A DNA stretch of 64,000 bases from positions 9,769,157 to 9,833,156 of the forward strand of contig NC_040018.1 in the NCBI RefSeq assembly GCF_000972845.2, read 5' to 3'. Of this stretch, positions 23,095-34,745 are shown piece by piece. The stretch comes from Larimichthys crocea. Its lineage: Eukaryota; Chordata; Actinopteri; Sciaenidae. The notes beneath the pieces were generated by a model that saw only the letters and a program-made list of their open reading frames with translations, was not told the DNA's origin and searched no databases. The translations under genes were made by a program, and so were the position numbers. How positions within the stretch are numbered: the stretch's first letter is position 1; each line of letters begins with the position of its first letter.

Positions 23095-23225
23095 TTTATT
23101 TGATTTATATAGCGCCAATTCAAAACAAAAGTTATCTCATGACACTTTCCATATAGACCGAGAATTCCCACCAGAATAAGCAAGCAGAAACCTCGAGCAG
23201 AACCTGGCCCATCTGTTTAGTCTGT
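23095..23225 (+). repeat. short dispersed repeat D, copy 1
   Basis: 'tttatatagcgccaattcaa', 'gttatctcatgacactttcc', 'agaaacctcgagcagaacct' follow the order of a fish repeat that starts with 'tatagcgccaaatcac'. A relative lies at 31005-31170. Confidence 0.55.
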
Positions 23226-24907
23226 ATGGAAGCCAAAGTGTAAAAATCACAAGTTGCCGTTTCCCACGGGCTCATGAGCCGGACTGTTGTCTTTTGTTGC
23301 AGTGACTTCCTGGTTTCTTTGTTGGTTGCCTGGCAACAAGACACTAGGAAGTCAGTGCCCCCAAGCTACAAAATAGTCCGGCACATAACCTCATGTGAAA
23401 GCAGAGCTCGGCGCTGTGCTTCAATTTTCATTCGATTAACAAGCAAGATATGTGTTAATTAGTGATTCCCTCCATTTAGTCTTTATGTTAAGCTAAAGCT
23501 AAGAGGTTACTGGCTGTAGCTACATTAAAGACATGAGAGTTGTATGAATCTTCACATTACCCAGATACTGTTCATTACTACCAGTAACTATGGCATAAAC
23601 TAGAATCAGAATGCTTTTGTTAATGGTGAAATAACATCCTCTCTTCAGATGACAGAAAACTTGGCTACATTATGTTTTAACTTTCTCCCTGGTTGATGAA
23701 TTCAGTGTGGACAATTAGTACAGCCAAAGCGAGATGAGGAACACAGGTGATCTGCACAAGAACAATATATGTCCTGCACTGATAAAAGAAAATGAAGCCA
23801 GAAGCTAAATTCTCTATTACTGTACACAGGTGATGTATTCATTGTATGTGTGTTTGTGTGTACATGTGTGTGTGAGTGTTAAAATATATCTTTGTGAGAA
23901 ACAGCACTGTCGATGGGTCACGACCTTCTCTGTGAAATTATATTGCTTTCAACAGTGTTGCAATTTTTTCTGTAAATTGTTTTGGACTTGAACCAATTTC
24001 AGCCGCAGAATTCTTCGAGGCTCTGAAAAGTACAGAGTGCAAAATATCTGTCTCATACAATTTATACCCATATATTTCACAAACGTCTGATTTAACGCAA
24101 AGCCCAATGCCTGTTCTTAATATTAGTTACGTTACAGGTAAGTTTCCAAAGCAAACAATATTTGGATGGATACGTTCTACCTGTACTTTAGAGATGAAAC
24201 CCTGTGATATCAATAATAGTTACTTTCCCTTTATTCAGGATTCAGTTGTAGGCACAGTACTGTGGCATTTACTAAACACAAACAAATAAAATGTCCAGAA
24301 ATATAAAACTAACACAAGGAATTAAACACCTCCCACTCCAAACACCAAACCCTTAAATTAACTGGCGAGGAATGACTCACACAAATTCATATAGCTGCCT
24401 CTCTACATGTACGTGAGATTCTGCTTGTTTGTAGCTATACAAGCTTTTCTGTCAGATACTTGTAAATAACTTCATAATAATAATCAACATAATTTACCCA
24501 CTGCCGCTCTAGTTAAATAACAAATGGATGAATATTTGACAAAACAACCCAAACTCTACGTAGGTTGTAGGTCCACCTATGAGCTTTCTGGATCTTTCAA
24601 CCAAAAGTGAATTCAATAGAGAAAATATAAACAGTGTGTCACGATTGAAACTAAACTGCTATTTCCAAAGTCTATAATTTGATGCTTGACTTCTTTCTAT
24701 ATTTTCTACACTTTGCCAGATGTTCCCTATATTCCAGAGTGTAAATGAATTATGAAATGGATCTGAATTAATATTTTTCTTTATTTGTTCTTGTACAAAG
24801 AGGAAAATTTTTAAAAATCCTCCATGGGATTCATGAAATGTACTATGACAGCACACATCTGTATATCCAGGAAATTTGTAATTAGCATATGCACAGGCAG
24901 TGCTGTT

Positions 24908-24951
24908 AAAGCCAAGCTCTCCTTATATTGGTATAAGCAGAGCTTGGCTTT
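24908..24951. repeat. 44-bp hairpin in gpc6 large intron
   Basis: aaagccaagctct pairs with agagcttggcttt (13 bp), then a C-C mismatch, then cttata with tataag (6 bp) around a ttgg loop. Confidence 0.8.
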
Positions 24952-26131
24952 CCTAAAATGATCACAGAAGAAAGTCACTTCACAAGTTAACTCAAGCTAG
25001 TAGTGCTGTCACCACCACACATAGATCTGAGTTCAGTGGTGGATCGACCATCCAGTATGCCCAAATTGGTATCCAATGTAGGATAATTAGACTGTCACTG
25101 TCTAGAGATCAGTGGGGAGGTTCTCCTCTAAACACATGTTGGAGAAAACTAGCAGCTTAACTTTTTCTGTTATTTGTTCATTACTACGCTGAATTAGTTA
25201 AGTCATCTGAGAAATTGTATGATGGATGGATTTCTTTTCAAACGTGCTTAGACAGAAAAGTTGTCATGTGCAGGATGGCAATTTTATAACATGCATGAGA
25301 TTGAGCTGCTTTACGAACGTCAAATGATGAGTTGATCTGATGTGTTTTCAAACTGTTGTCATCCGTACATGTCGCTTTAGGCTGCTTCAGGAAAATATGC
25401 AGTCAGTGTTTTTTGGATGTTCTGTTTTCCTTCGTCTATCCTGGTTTATATTGATCATTGCCCTCTGTATCTGTTATGTGGGCTACACTCAAATATCATG
25501 CCTGTGTTCTGGCTGCTAGATACAAACATCACAACATCCTTTTCATTATGAGATGTACAGTATGTGTGAGATACTCTTGGACAGTAACAAAACATCTCTG
25601 ACTGGTAGAGAAGAATTGAGCTGAGGTTAAAGGAATGGTACTCTGTATGAAGACTGGTAAGAAGCTTGATTGGAATTTTCAGTCATATGAACACAACACA
25701 ACGAGCCAAAAACAAAAAACAGTTTTTTTGAATGGCCACTTGAAGCTGGCACCAGAAGGGAGCTGATCTCTCCATAAGCCCCCATTTCCCCATCTGCTCC
25801 ACCCACATCTTTGTCCATTTTTGGATTAGCTGGGAACCAGCAAAGTCAGGACTGCCAAGATGACCACACTGAGCTTTACAGTGGATCTACAGAAACCTGT
25901 GGGTGGCGTCACAGAGATGATGATGATCCATTGTCCATTTTTGTATTTTTCTATCTCTGGATGGAAACGCCCAAATAAGGGCAACAGACAAACAAGCCAC
26001 TGACATTTGTCTTCCAACTGTAAACTCAGACAAAAGAAGAAAAGTAAGAACAAGGAAAAGAAATGCCACAGAAGGACACAAAAACTTTTATTCTACTGAC
26101 TATATGCAAACTTTACTCACTGAAATTTCCC

Positions 26132-26154
26132 AAAAAAAAAAAAAAAAAAAAAAA
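26132..26154. repeat. poly-A tract, 23 bp
   Basis: Pure A run. No retroelement body is recognisable on its 5' side, so it may be the remnant of a lost insertion or simple slippage. Confidence 0.85.
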
Positions 26155-26499
26155 CCTTATTGTTATGATGATCTTATTTTTAACTGTAGGCGTTGGGGTC
26201 ATAGATCCAGGAAAGTGCAGATAGTCAGCCATATTATTAAAGTACAGGGATACGATAAAAAAACAAAACTAAACATATAAATAAAATGTAAATTTGTTCT
26301 AGCATAATCAAGTTTGGATGCTTACGTAGAAAAAAAAAAGCAAAGCAGAAGTTAGATTTAAGTTGTATTATTTATAATTTAAACCATATTTGCTTTATAG
26401 GCAAGGACAGTTTTTTAAAGGAGGTGTGATAGTATCTTGGGTAACAAGTTTGGTTTGAGTTGCTGAAGTTTAAACTGCCCTAACCAAAAAAAAAAAAAG

Positions 26500-26507
26500 G
26501 ACATAGC
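26500..26507. repeat. left 8-bp target-site duplication of hAT element
   Basis: gacatagc lies immediately before the left terminal inverted repeat and is exactly repeated at 27085-27092. Confidence 0.85.
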
Positions 26508-27084
26508 TAGGACTGGTAAACTAATATTCGAATTTCGAATATTATTCGAATATGATAAAAAATATGTATATTCGAACGTAAAAATGAATATTCGAATATT
26601 TACTATTTGCTCAGGGCAGCGCGCGCATTGATTCTCCTCCGTTGTGTCCCATGGTGCGTCCCTTACTGACCTGTAGGCTAGCTATCTGCAGTCACGTGAC
26701 ACAACAAGGAAGCACCCCATCCCGCTCCCCACCTCAATGAAGAGCAGGCTACACACCAGTGATCCCGATGAGCAGTACAGTTTTGCATAAATTGCACTGA
26801 AGTTACACTAAATGTAACATGTTGAACATGACGCTTGGATTTAGTTTGAAGACCGAAAATAAATCAGCGTTTGACTACCACTGGTCGTTTTTCTTGACAT
26901 TTGGCAGTGCAACGCCCTCTGTTGGATATAACGGGGTACTGTTACAATACTGTTACAAGTCCTATTCTCCGCGGGGGGAAAATAATTAATTAATTAATTA
27001 AGAATATTCGAATATATTCGATATTCGGACCATTTTTTAAGACTAATATTCAAATTCAATTTCTGGGGAATGTTACCAGCCCTA
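26508..27084 (+). mobile_element. non-autonomous hAT-type element, complete with target duplication
   Basis: The 577-bp element begins taggactggtaaac and ends gttaccagcccta, giving terminal inverted repeats that match at 12 of 13-14 positions. It is flanked on both sides by the same eight bases, gacatagc (26500-26507 and 27085-27092); 8-bp duplications and TAGGGCTG-type ends are characteristic of hAT transposons. Both subterminal regions are packed with palindromic ATTCGAAT words. The middle is GC-richer, has no transposase frame and includes a TTAA run at 26984-27001. Its mobility would depend on a transposase supplied elsewhere. Confidence 0.85.
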
Positions 27085-27092
27085 GACATAGC
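27085..27092. repeat. right 8-bp target-site duplication of hAT element
   Basis: gacatagc lies immediately after the right terminal inverted repeat, an exact match to 26500-26507. Confidence 0.85.
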
Positions 27093-27563
27093 TAACATTA
27101 CACTAAATTCTGATACAGTGTTGTAGCATCTTGGCACCCACACAGTGGATGTGTCAATCCAGTACACCCAAATATCATGTAGTTAGCTCCTAAAACACTG
27201 TTTGGCTTTGGACACTAGATATCTACTGTAGTTGGCAAACTGGTTAGCCTGGCATGCTAATGTTTGCAGTTTATATCGGTGCAGAGAAACCCATTGATAT
27301 GTTCCTGATACTCACAATTTCAAATTCTGAAGATGCCAAATATTACTTTTACTACAGCCACACTGGCCCTTACAAAAAAGCATGAGAGACCCGTTATGAC
27401 TGCTCATGAACAGACAGTTGCTAGTCTGATCCTGTCAATCATGTCAACTCTAAATTCCAGGTGCTTGTATGTCTAGGCAGCGCGCTTTGTGGTTGGTGGT
27501 TGGTGGTTGGTTCAGGATGTGGGACTGACTCCTCTGCTGTTTGAAGCCAGTTAAAAGACAGTT

Positions 27564-27592
27564 GAGAGAGAGGGAGAGAGAGAGAGTGAGAG
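27564..27592. repeat. (GA)n-rich tract
   Basis: Interrupted GA repeat with a few substitutions. Confidence 0.8.
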
Positions 27593-28019
27593 CTATCAGA
27601 TTAGCTTTTCCAAGCCTGAGGTAATAACACAGCGTGCTGCAACATTTTTTTATCTTGGGTTTGGCCACAGGCCACAGCAGCCTGTGGGTCATTCAATAAA
27701 GCCTTTGGTGCATAGAGTAAACACCTCATACAGTATAAATTAACTCTGCTACTCGAGGGTGCCGAGATTTTGACAAGTTATATAACTGCTTCTCATTATG
27801 CTAAATATTCAACAGTGTTCACATCTGCATGTGCCAGCTGTTGTTCTGAAAATAATCCCTGACTGAGAGTCAAAAATTAATTTAGGAAAATGCAGGAAAT
27901 GGTGAGGTCAGCCTCAAATTAAAACACTTGCATTCACTTGCAAGGACCACTAACCCCTTACCCTAATCTCCCCCAGTCCCCCAAGAGGGTCGTAAAATAA
28001 TTTCTGGGGGTCGCCAAAT

Positions 28020-28043
28020 GGACCAGGATTTAGTGTTGGCAGA
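28020..28043 (+). repeat. orphan end of MITE-like family C
   Basis: Twenty-four bases are identical to 28644-28667, the left end of the complete family C copy 620 bp away. The rest of the element is not seen here. The sequence just before it (ctgggggtcgcc) belongs to another fish repeat type. Confidence 0.55.
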
Positions 28044-28638
28044 TTACATAATGAAATCATTTCTCTGTATCCACTTATTTGACTTATTTCATTGGACTTC
28101 TTATACTGTATTTGCTGCATTGGCATTGAATCTGTTATAATCCTATTGTGGAATTTTAATCCCATTACTCTATTTTGTATTTCTGCTAACTGTGAACTCT
28201 CTGTTCATGTTTTGTAACTTCCACTTTCCCACCTGTGGCTCTTACTGCACCCCCTCCCGTCTGATGAGGAAAGATCTTAATTTAAATTTCTCCTCCAAAA
28301 AGTTTTCCCCCCTTTTGTCACAGCTTTAACAGAGAGCTCACACTGGGTCGGAAACTGTGGAAAGCCTATTAAGACAATGTATGTGATATTGAGCGAACAA
28401 ACTGACTTGACTACAAGCCATGCAATATGTTGCTCTATAGATAATGTGGTAGTTTTCATAGATAATGACACATCTTTAGCTCCATTATACCCACTGTAAA
28501 TGCAAAGCCATGGGCACCAAAAACAATTATTTTTGATTGGCTTGCATGTATCTAGACACCTCTAATACAGTTCCAGTAAACAATTTAACTACTTTTCTAA
28601 ATGAGTGTGGCCAAATAATCAGACAAAACTGCTCACAG

Positions 28639-28993
28639 TTAAAGGACCAGGATTTAGTGTTGGCAGACTTAGCAGGGTAATTGCTAACTGCAACCCTTTC
28701 ATCTCACTCTTTCCTTCCTAGTGTGAAGAAGAAACAATGGTGGCTGTAAAATGTGTAAATAAATAAAAAATGGCAGTATTTAGTTTGTTTTTGGGCTACT
28801 GTAAAAATATAGCAGTTCAACATGGTGGACTCCATGTAGGAGGACCCCTGTGTCTGTAGATATTTAAGCCTCATTCTATGGTAACAAAAACACAATGACT
28901 CTAATTTCCAGGTGATTATACACTAATGAAAACATAGTCATGCATATTATGTCATATTTGTGTCATATAGTCTCCTACGTACTGGACCTTTAA
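28639..28993 (+). mobile_element. MITE-like family C, complete copy (355 bp)
   Basis: The ends are inverted repeats: ttaaaggacc at 28639-28648 and ggacctttaa at 28984-28993, with one mismatch. No protein is encoded. The internal order (aacatggtggactccatgta, gaggacccctgtgtctgtag, ccaggtgattatacactaat) matches a MITE family that I recognise as common in fish. The ends are compatible with TTAA target duplications, but this does not settle the superfamily, which stays open. Confidence 0.7.
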
Positions 28994-31004
28994 TTCATTC
29001 AGCCTAACGTTGTGTTCATATTGGCAGATTTGTTGATGAGAGGGCGTTTGTTTTGTGCTAACCAGTCATGATTGTGATTTACGGGTCCCACCAAAAACAT
29101 TTCCAGGTGATACAGGAGCATCAGTGGTTATTAAAAAATATTTTAATAAAGTTTTTTTTTTTTTTTTCTGTAAGTCTACTTAAAAACACACAGATTGTTA
29201 ACTAGCTACCTATGAAGGGTGATTACATCAACGTTCCTAATCCTGCCTACTAAACTCTGATTGGTTGACAAAACATGAGTTATCATAAGTGGTATTCCGT
29301 GGCTCCATCATTTCCCATTTTGTTGTAAGTGCACTTGGGTGCTTTGTTCTTTTCTTCACACATTCAACAAATAAACACAAAATTATGGTTCTGACAAGCA
29401 TGAATACAAAAAACTACTCTGAAAAACATCCTGTTTATTTAATCTTGACCCTCCACTTAAAGCTAAAGCCCTCATTACTCATTTCAAGTGCATGTGGACA
29501 CCAGTAATAGCTGGGAAAAAAAAAGAATCATAAGCACAAGGTCACACATTTTTAAATGCACATAGTGAACAAATATGTCCTCGTGCATGCACATACACAC
29601 ACATACGCGACACTCATCATGTCCGAGTTACACTGGGGATGTGGCAGAATGCATACACTAAAGCCCCGGGTTTTAAGTGGACATGAAAGGGCCCGTACCA
29701 ACAGGACGCCACTGCAGGAGACTGCCCTCACATTTGATGCGGTAATCCTGTCACGGAGACCCCAAAGCTGGTTAGGTTTAACACACGCTGGTGTGGCTCT
29801 GATTCATGATGGCCCACAGCACCCCGGCACTGACAACAAAATATGATCAGAATGTATGTTATTTAGCTTTAACTTTAAAATTTAAACACATTAATGTGAC
29901 ACTGATATGGTCCATCCTGACAACTGAGGCTCCAAACAGGAATATTTCAGGTGAACCAGAGGCATGAGGAAAGGATAACTCTTATGTAAATATATAGATA
30001 AATAAATCCATTTATTCATTTGGGAATCTGTGCCTATGAAAATATAATGCAGTCTGTTCTGTCTGTATAACATAATGTACAGTCCACATAAACAGTGTCA
30101 AGAGTTCAGTAGCACAGCCTATTCTAGTACCCAACTACAGCAGTAAACAATAGTTCATAAATAAATGTAAGCGCGCACACACACACATTGTCGGCTGGTG
30201 AATTGTGAAGACAAAAATCTAACCATGAGTCTTTACACGAACGATCAGGGCAGTGAGTCTGAGTCCTGCTTTCACCGCATCTGTGCTGCTGCTGCAGCCG
30301 AACCTTCAGTGTTCACAGTTGCACTGCTTTACCTCTGAATAACTGATAGCATCAACTACAGGTACATTGGTGAAAGCAACTGAGAACAGTGATACAGATT
30401 ATTACTCTCACGGACACATTTCTGTTTTCAAATTTAACATTGTACACTCAAACGGCAGTTATGGTACACCTAGCTAAAACTGATGCAATCCAATATAACA
30501 GCCCTACAATAAACCACGAAAAATTATATAGACGATTTGATGACTGTTTTTACAGGCTATGACTTTATGACTTTAGGACTGCTTCGTGCATTTAGTGATC
30601 TTAAGGAATGTTTAAATGGCTCGCCAGCCTGACAATGACCACTGTTATCCAAACACAGTAACTACACTTCCGCATGTTTATTGCAAGATAACGTCATTTA
30701 TCCAATGAGCTCGTTGCAGATTTATGAATTTCTGATTAGCAGGCAAAAGTTCCTGTGCCTACATTAACCTTTAAGTCTGACCAAATGCTACACTGGTATG
30801 CCATATGTGCACTGGGAGAGCTGTGGGTCGCCATCGACATTCCTCTTCTTCGCTTTGGCCGTATGTATGCGTGGACGCAAAGGCGTCTCTTGACAGACAG
30901 CATGGAGCGAAGGCATCTTCCAGCTCTTCCAGCATACATATGACACATCTGACTTCAAACAGTACTTTAGGCTGACTCATTCAAGGCAAGTTATAAACTA
31001 CATT

Positions 31005-31170
31005 CATTCAGTTGAATTCAATTCAAATGTATTCATATAGCACCAAATCATGAAATCTGCTATATCTTTAGAGCACTTTCATATAGAGCAGAGACTCTTT
31101 GCAATACTATTTGGAAAAACCCAACAAGGTCCAGTACAAGTGTCAAGGAAAACCAGACTTTGTGTCCCCA
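31005..31170 (+). repeat. short dispersed repeat D, copy 2
   Basis: 'attcatatagcaccaaatca', 'agagcactttcatatagagc' and 'gtcaaggaaaaccagactt' follow the same order as the copy at 23095, with heavy divergence. Confidence 0.5.
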
Positions 31171-34100
31171 TTCAAAACTAACTAACTGTGCAAAAGTCAA
31201 ACTCCTACGAGTGCATTTTCTACCAGTATAATCTATTTCCTCTTTCCCTCCCTGTACTGTGTGAATTAAAGATTTTAGTTAAACAAATCGCCTCCTCCTG
31301 GGTTTGCTGAGTCTTGGAAGTGGTGTCAAATGGCTGTTGATCTATCAGAGCATGTAGAGCACCCTCCAGCGATGCATGTTAATGTAGGTCCAGTAACTTT
31401 AATTAGCACTTTCACAGATCAGATTCACCTGCTTCATTTTCGAGTAACAGTCATAGAGTCGGCTCTAGAGAGCAGTGATCTAACCTTATTAAACATGGAC
31501 AGTTAAACAAATTGGAAAGAACTGCCTTACTTATCTTAAGTCCTGCTCCTCATTATAATCTTTTTCTAATGTCATAAACATGTACGTGTATTTTCTGTCT
31601 ATCTTCAAACTGCCTGGAGTGGAGCCATAGCTCACCGAAGCAAGGGTTAAACACTGTGATTGGCCCCTTCCTACATGTCTTAACAGTGATTCTTTGCCCA
31701 GGAACACACGAGAACCATTATTAAAGTCTCTCTTAATCGATTTCACAAAAACAATGTGATGCACTGTGACTCACTGAGAAGAGAGCTTTAATGGTAACTA
31801 AATCATGCACCACCAGCTTATCAGTCCTGTCAAATGACTCATATAACATTCAGTTTCAGGAAGAATATTCAGCATGATTTATTATAAAAAAATAAAAGCA
31901 AAAGCAGTCATATTTTAAAACGGATCAGATGACAAAACTGTGGAATTAACTCCCTAATAGGAAAAGTCGGTGTTGATCTGAGAGTCTAGACTCTAGACAG
32001 TGGAACAGCCATGGTGCTTGCAAGATGATCTCAAGGTGTGTTCAGGCTCATGTTGATTTAAAAGCCCAGAACGTGATTTAAATACTAACAATAGAATTTA
32101 AATCAATAGAGATTTTCAGAGGAAGTCAGTGTCAGAAGGCCAAAATGGAGATAATGTGTTTCCTCATTGCAGGGTGAGTAAGAAGTCTGGCAGCAGCTTT
32201 TTCAATGATAGCTGCAATCTAGAAATACTCCTTAAAATATCAACACGGTAACAGTACTCAAGGCGGGGTGATATGAAGCCACATGATGGCTTCCTGAATG
32301 TTTATTTAAAGGCCCTAAAAGCATATTTTCTCAACCAGCTTCTTCCAACAGTGCACGCATAATGGAAACACAATTTTCTGTTAAAGTTGACTAACTTTAT
32401 TTGTGATTTCACATGATAGGTTCCTGTATTTGTATTTTATCTGCCATCTTCTCACTGGTTTGAGGTGGTCCAGGCTCTTTGTCGGGAAAAAGAGTCATTT
32501 TCATTTATGCAACATTTGAATTAAAATGTGATGGAAGTTTGGTTGGTTTGTTTGCTCATGTTGTCCAGCGGCTGTTCATCAAAAAATCTGATCAAACCAT
32601 TCATATGTCTTCTAGATTTGAAGTGGAGGTCCTTTTTTAAAAATACCTATCTGTGACCCGAGAATAGATTGTAATTCTCAGCGAGGATCAACAGCATACT
32701 GTGAGTGTGGGATAAAACCTGGTTGTTGTTTTGAAACAAAAATCTATCATTAGTCTGTGATTGTTTTTTTCCCCTTTTTGCATTCTGGTGTCTTTTAAAA
32801 AAAGAGACATCTGAGAGGAAATATGTTGTTTTTTCCCACTGGCATATACTGTTTCTAGCTGTGGAATCACTGATAATCAGAAACGATGGTAGCAATGAGG
32901 GAGATGCTCTGGTGCTTACCACAGCACTCAGTGCTCAGAGGCAGTATTTGTCTAACTGGCTCATGACAAGCAGTGAAAGCCTAAGTAATATGCACAGAGA
33001 GATATCCAAGAACTCTCTGGCCATTACCTGTAGAATATTAAATATGTTTTGCAGTTTGAATTTACAAAGGAGAATGGGGGTGGAGGGCATCGAACCCTGC
33101 TGCTGTAGTGTTGTGGCAGGACCGAGAGAGTGCAGGAGCTTTAGCACTGACCCTTTTTGTCTCAGAGACAAGAGCGGTTATCCCAACCCCATGTCGAGTT
33201 GTCTGGAGAAATGGCTGACATGAGAGTGGGGTCAGTATGAGTTCTTTTAACGTGTCAGGGTTTCAGCAGGATAAAGAACGTATCAGAGGAGCAGTTTGCA
33301 GGAACTTAGCAAGAGATTGCTTTCAGCTGCCACCTTAACTTTTAACACAACATCTACTAAAAGCGATGTGACATTACAGGTGACATAACTGATGCAAACC
33401 CACAGATTTAGAGGCCTCATTAAATGTATGAATATGTTCCAGAGTGATCATTTGTGCAGAAAAAAAAATCCTGTTACTAAGTCTCGCAGCAGGTGAACTG
33501 GTTAATGCAATATTTTGCCCTTTTTCCTAGTCTACAGCTAATTACATAATTAGCGGAGGTTATGTAACCATAATAATATGTCCCACACATCTGTTAATTC
33601 CATCAACAGGCAGCAGGTATAGTTAGTATGCAGTTCACAACCGGTCCCCATGACAACTGCTTTACCCAATAACCTTTATGATATTTACAGCACAAAGATC
33701 GTCACATACGCAGCACAACAATGACTAAAGCGATGAAGCCACATTTGTGCAAAACATGGAATCTAATCATCAGGATCATTTTAGCTGCAAACAGTAAATA
33801 CAAAATACAATATATGCATTCTGGTTCTGGCCTGTGTCTGATGCAGCTTGTAAAAAAAGGTCAGTTGTTATCAGCTACAATCACGCACATGGACGGATCA
33901 TAAACTTTTTCAAATGTGGCCGGAAAGATGGAACAAGAGTGCAGTCAAGTCAGTGTGGAAGAACTTATTCTTCCCTCCGGTGCTCTGTCCTGCTTTGGCT
34001 GAACGGACTGATATTTAGCTTATGGAGCCGCTTCAATTTCACACTGACATCAATGAATATCCATGAAGTACTGAGAGGCTTTCCGCTTTCAAACATAATA

Positions 34101-34706
34101 CAGAGTACACTGTGGCACTCCACAAATGAATACAAAAAAAAAATAATTTTTTTGATTGTGTTAAAATACAGAAGGATTAAAAAGTTAATTTCAGTGTCTA
34201 AACATAAGGTCAAATTTTTTTACTGTCAACAAATGGATACTTGTTTCCAATTAAGTTTGGCAATTTTCCCTCATTAGTTTCACAATATAACGTGACAGAC
34301 AGCACTTTTCCTGCTTCCTGCTTGTCGAAAGGTGTTCAATATACATTTGGCTCGCCCTGTCAGGTTCTTTAAGGTAATTATTTTGTTTTCTCAAAAATGA
34401 GCAATTCGCAGGCAATAGTTTGTTTATCTGGATAAATATGAACGTGACCAATTTAACCCTCATGATGCAAAAACTGTGAAATAAATACAAAATAAATACG
34501 GTTTGGAACATTTTGGGGTGAAAGCACCTGTGACCATTTAAGCACCTGTCTCTCTATAAGCAAGAAAAAAAGCAGCAGAATGATTTATTACTGAGGCAGA
34601 AAATCAAAGATGGATAACAGGAAGGTCAACACTGCAGTAACAACTCGATTAGGTCCCAGGATGAACTACAGTACACCTCTGTAGCAACACTCCAGTTTGA
34701 TGAGGT

Positions 34707-34707
<1 letters not shown>

Positions 34708-34741
<34 letters not shown>
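34708..34741. repeat. (CA)17 microsatellite
   Basis: Seventeen uninterrupted CA units in the gpc6 large intron. Confidence 0.95.

Positions 34742-34745
<4 letters not shown>

Noticed and set aside
27480..27512. Repeated 'ggttggtggttggt' words
   Set aside because: Too short and irregular to call more than a local simple repeat; a G-quadruplex would lack the needed G-runs of three.
32861..33223. 120-codon plus-strand open frame
   Set aside because: Composition is unlike a conserved protein, an antisense frame of similar length overlaps it, and no motif is present.
33834..34277. 147-codon plus-strand open frame in the large gpc6 intron
   Set aside because: No recognisable domain, runs of Lys and Phe from AT-rich DNA, no splice or promoter context; most likely chance.
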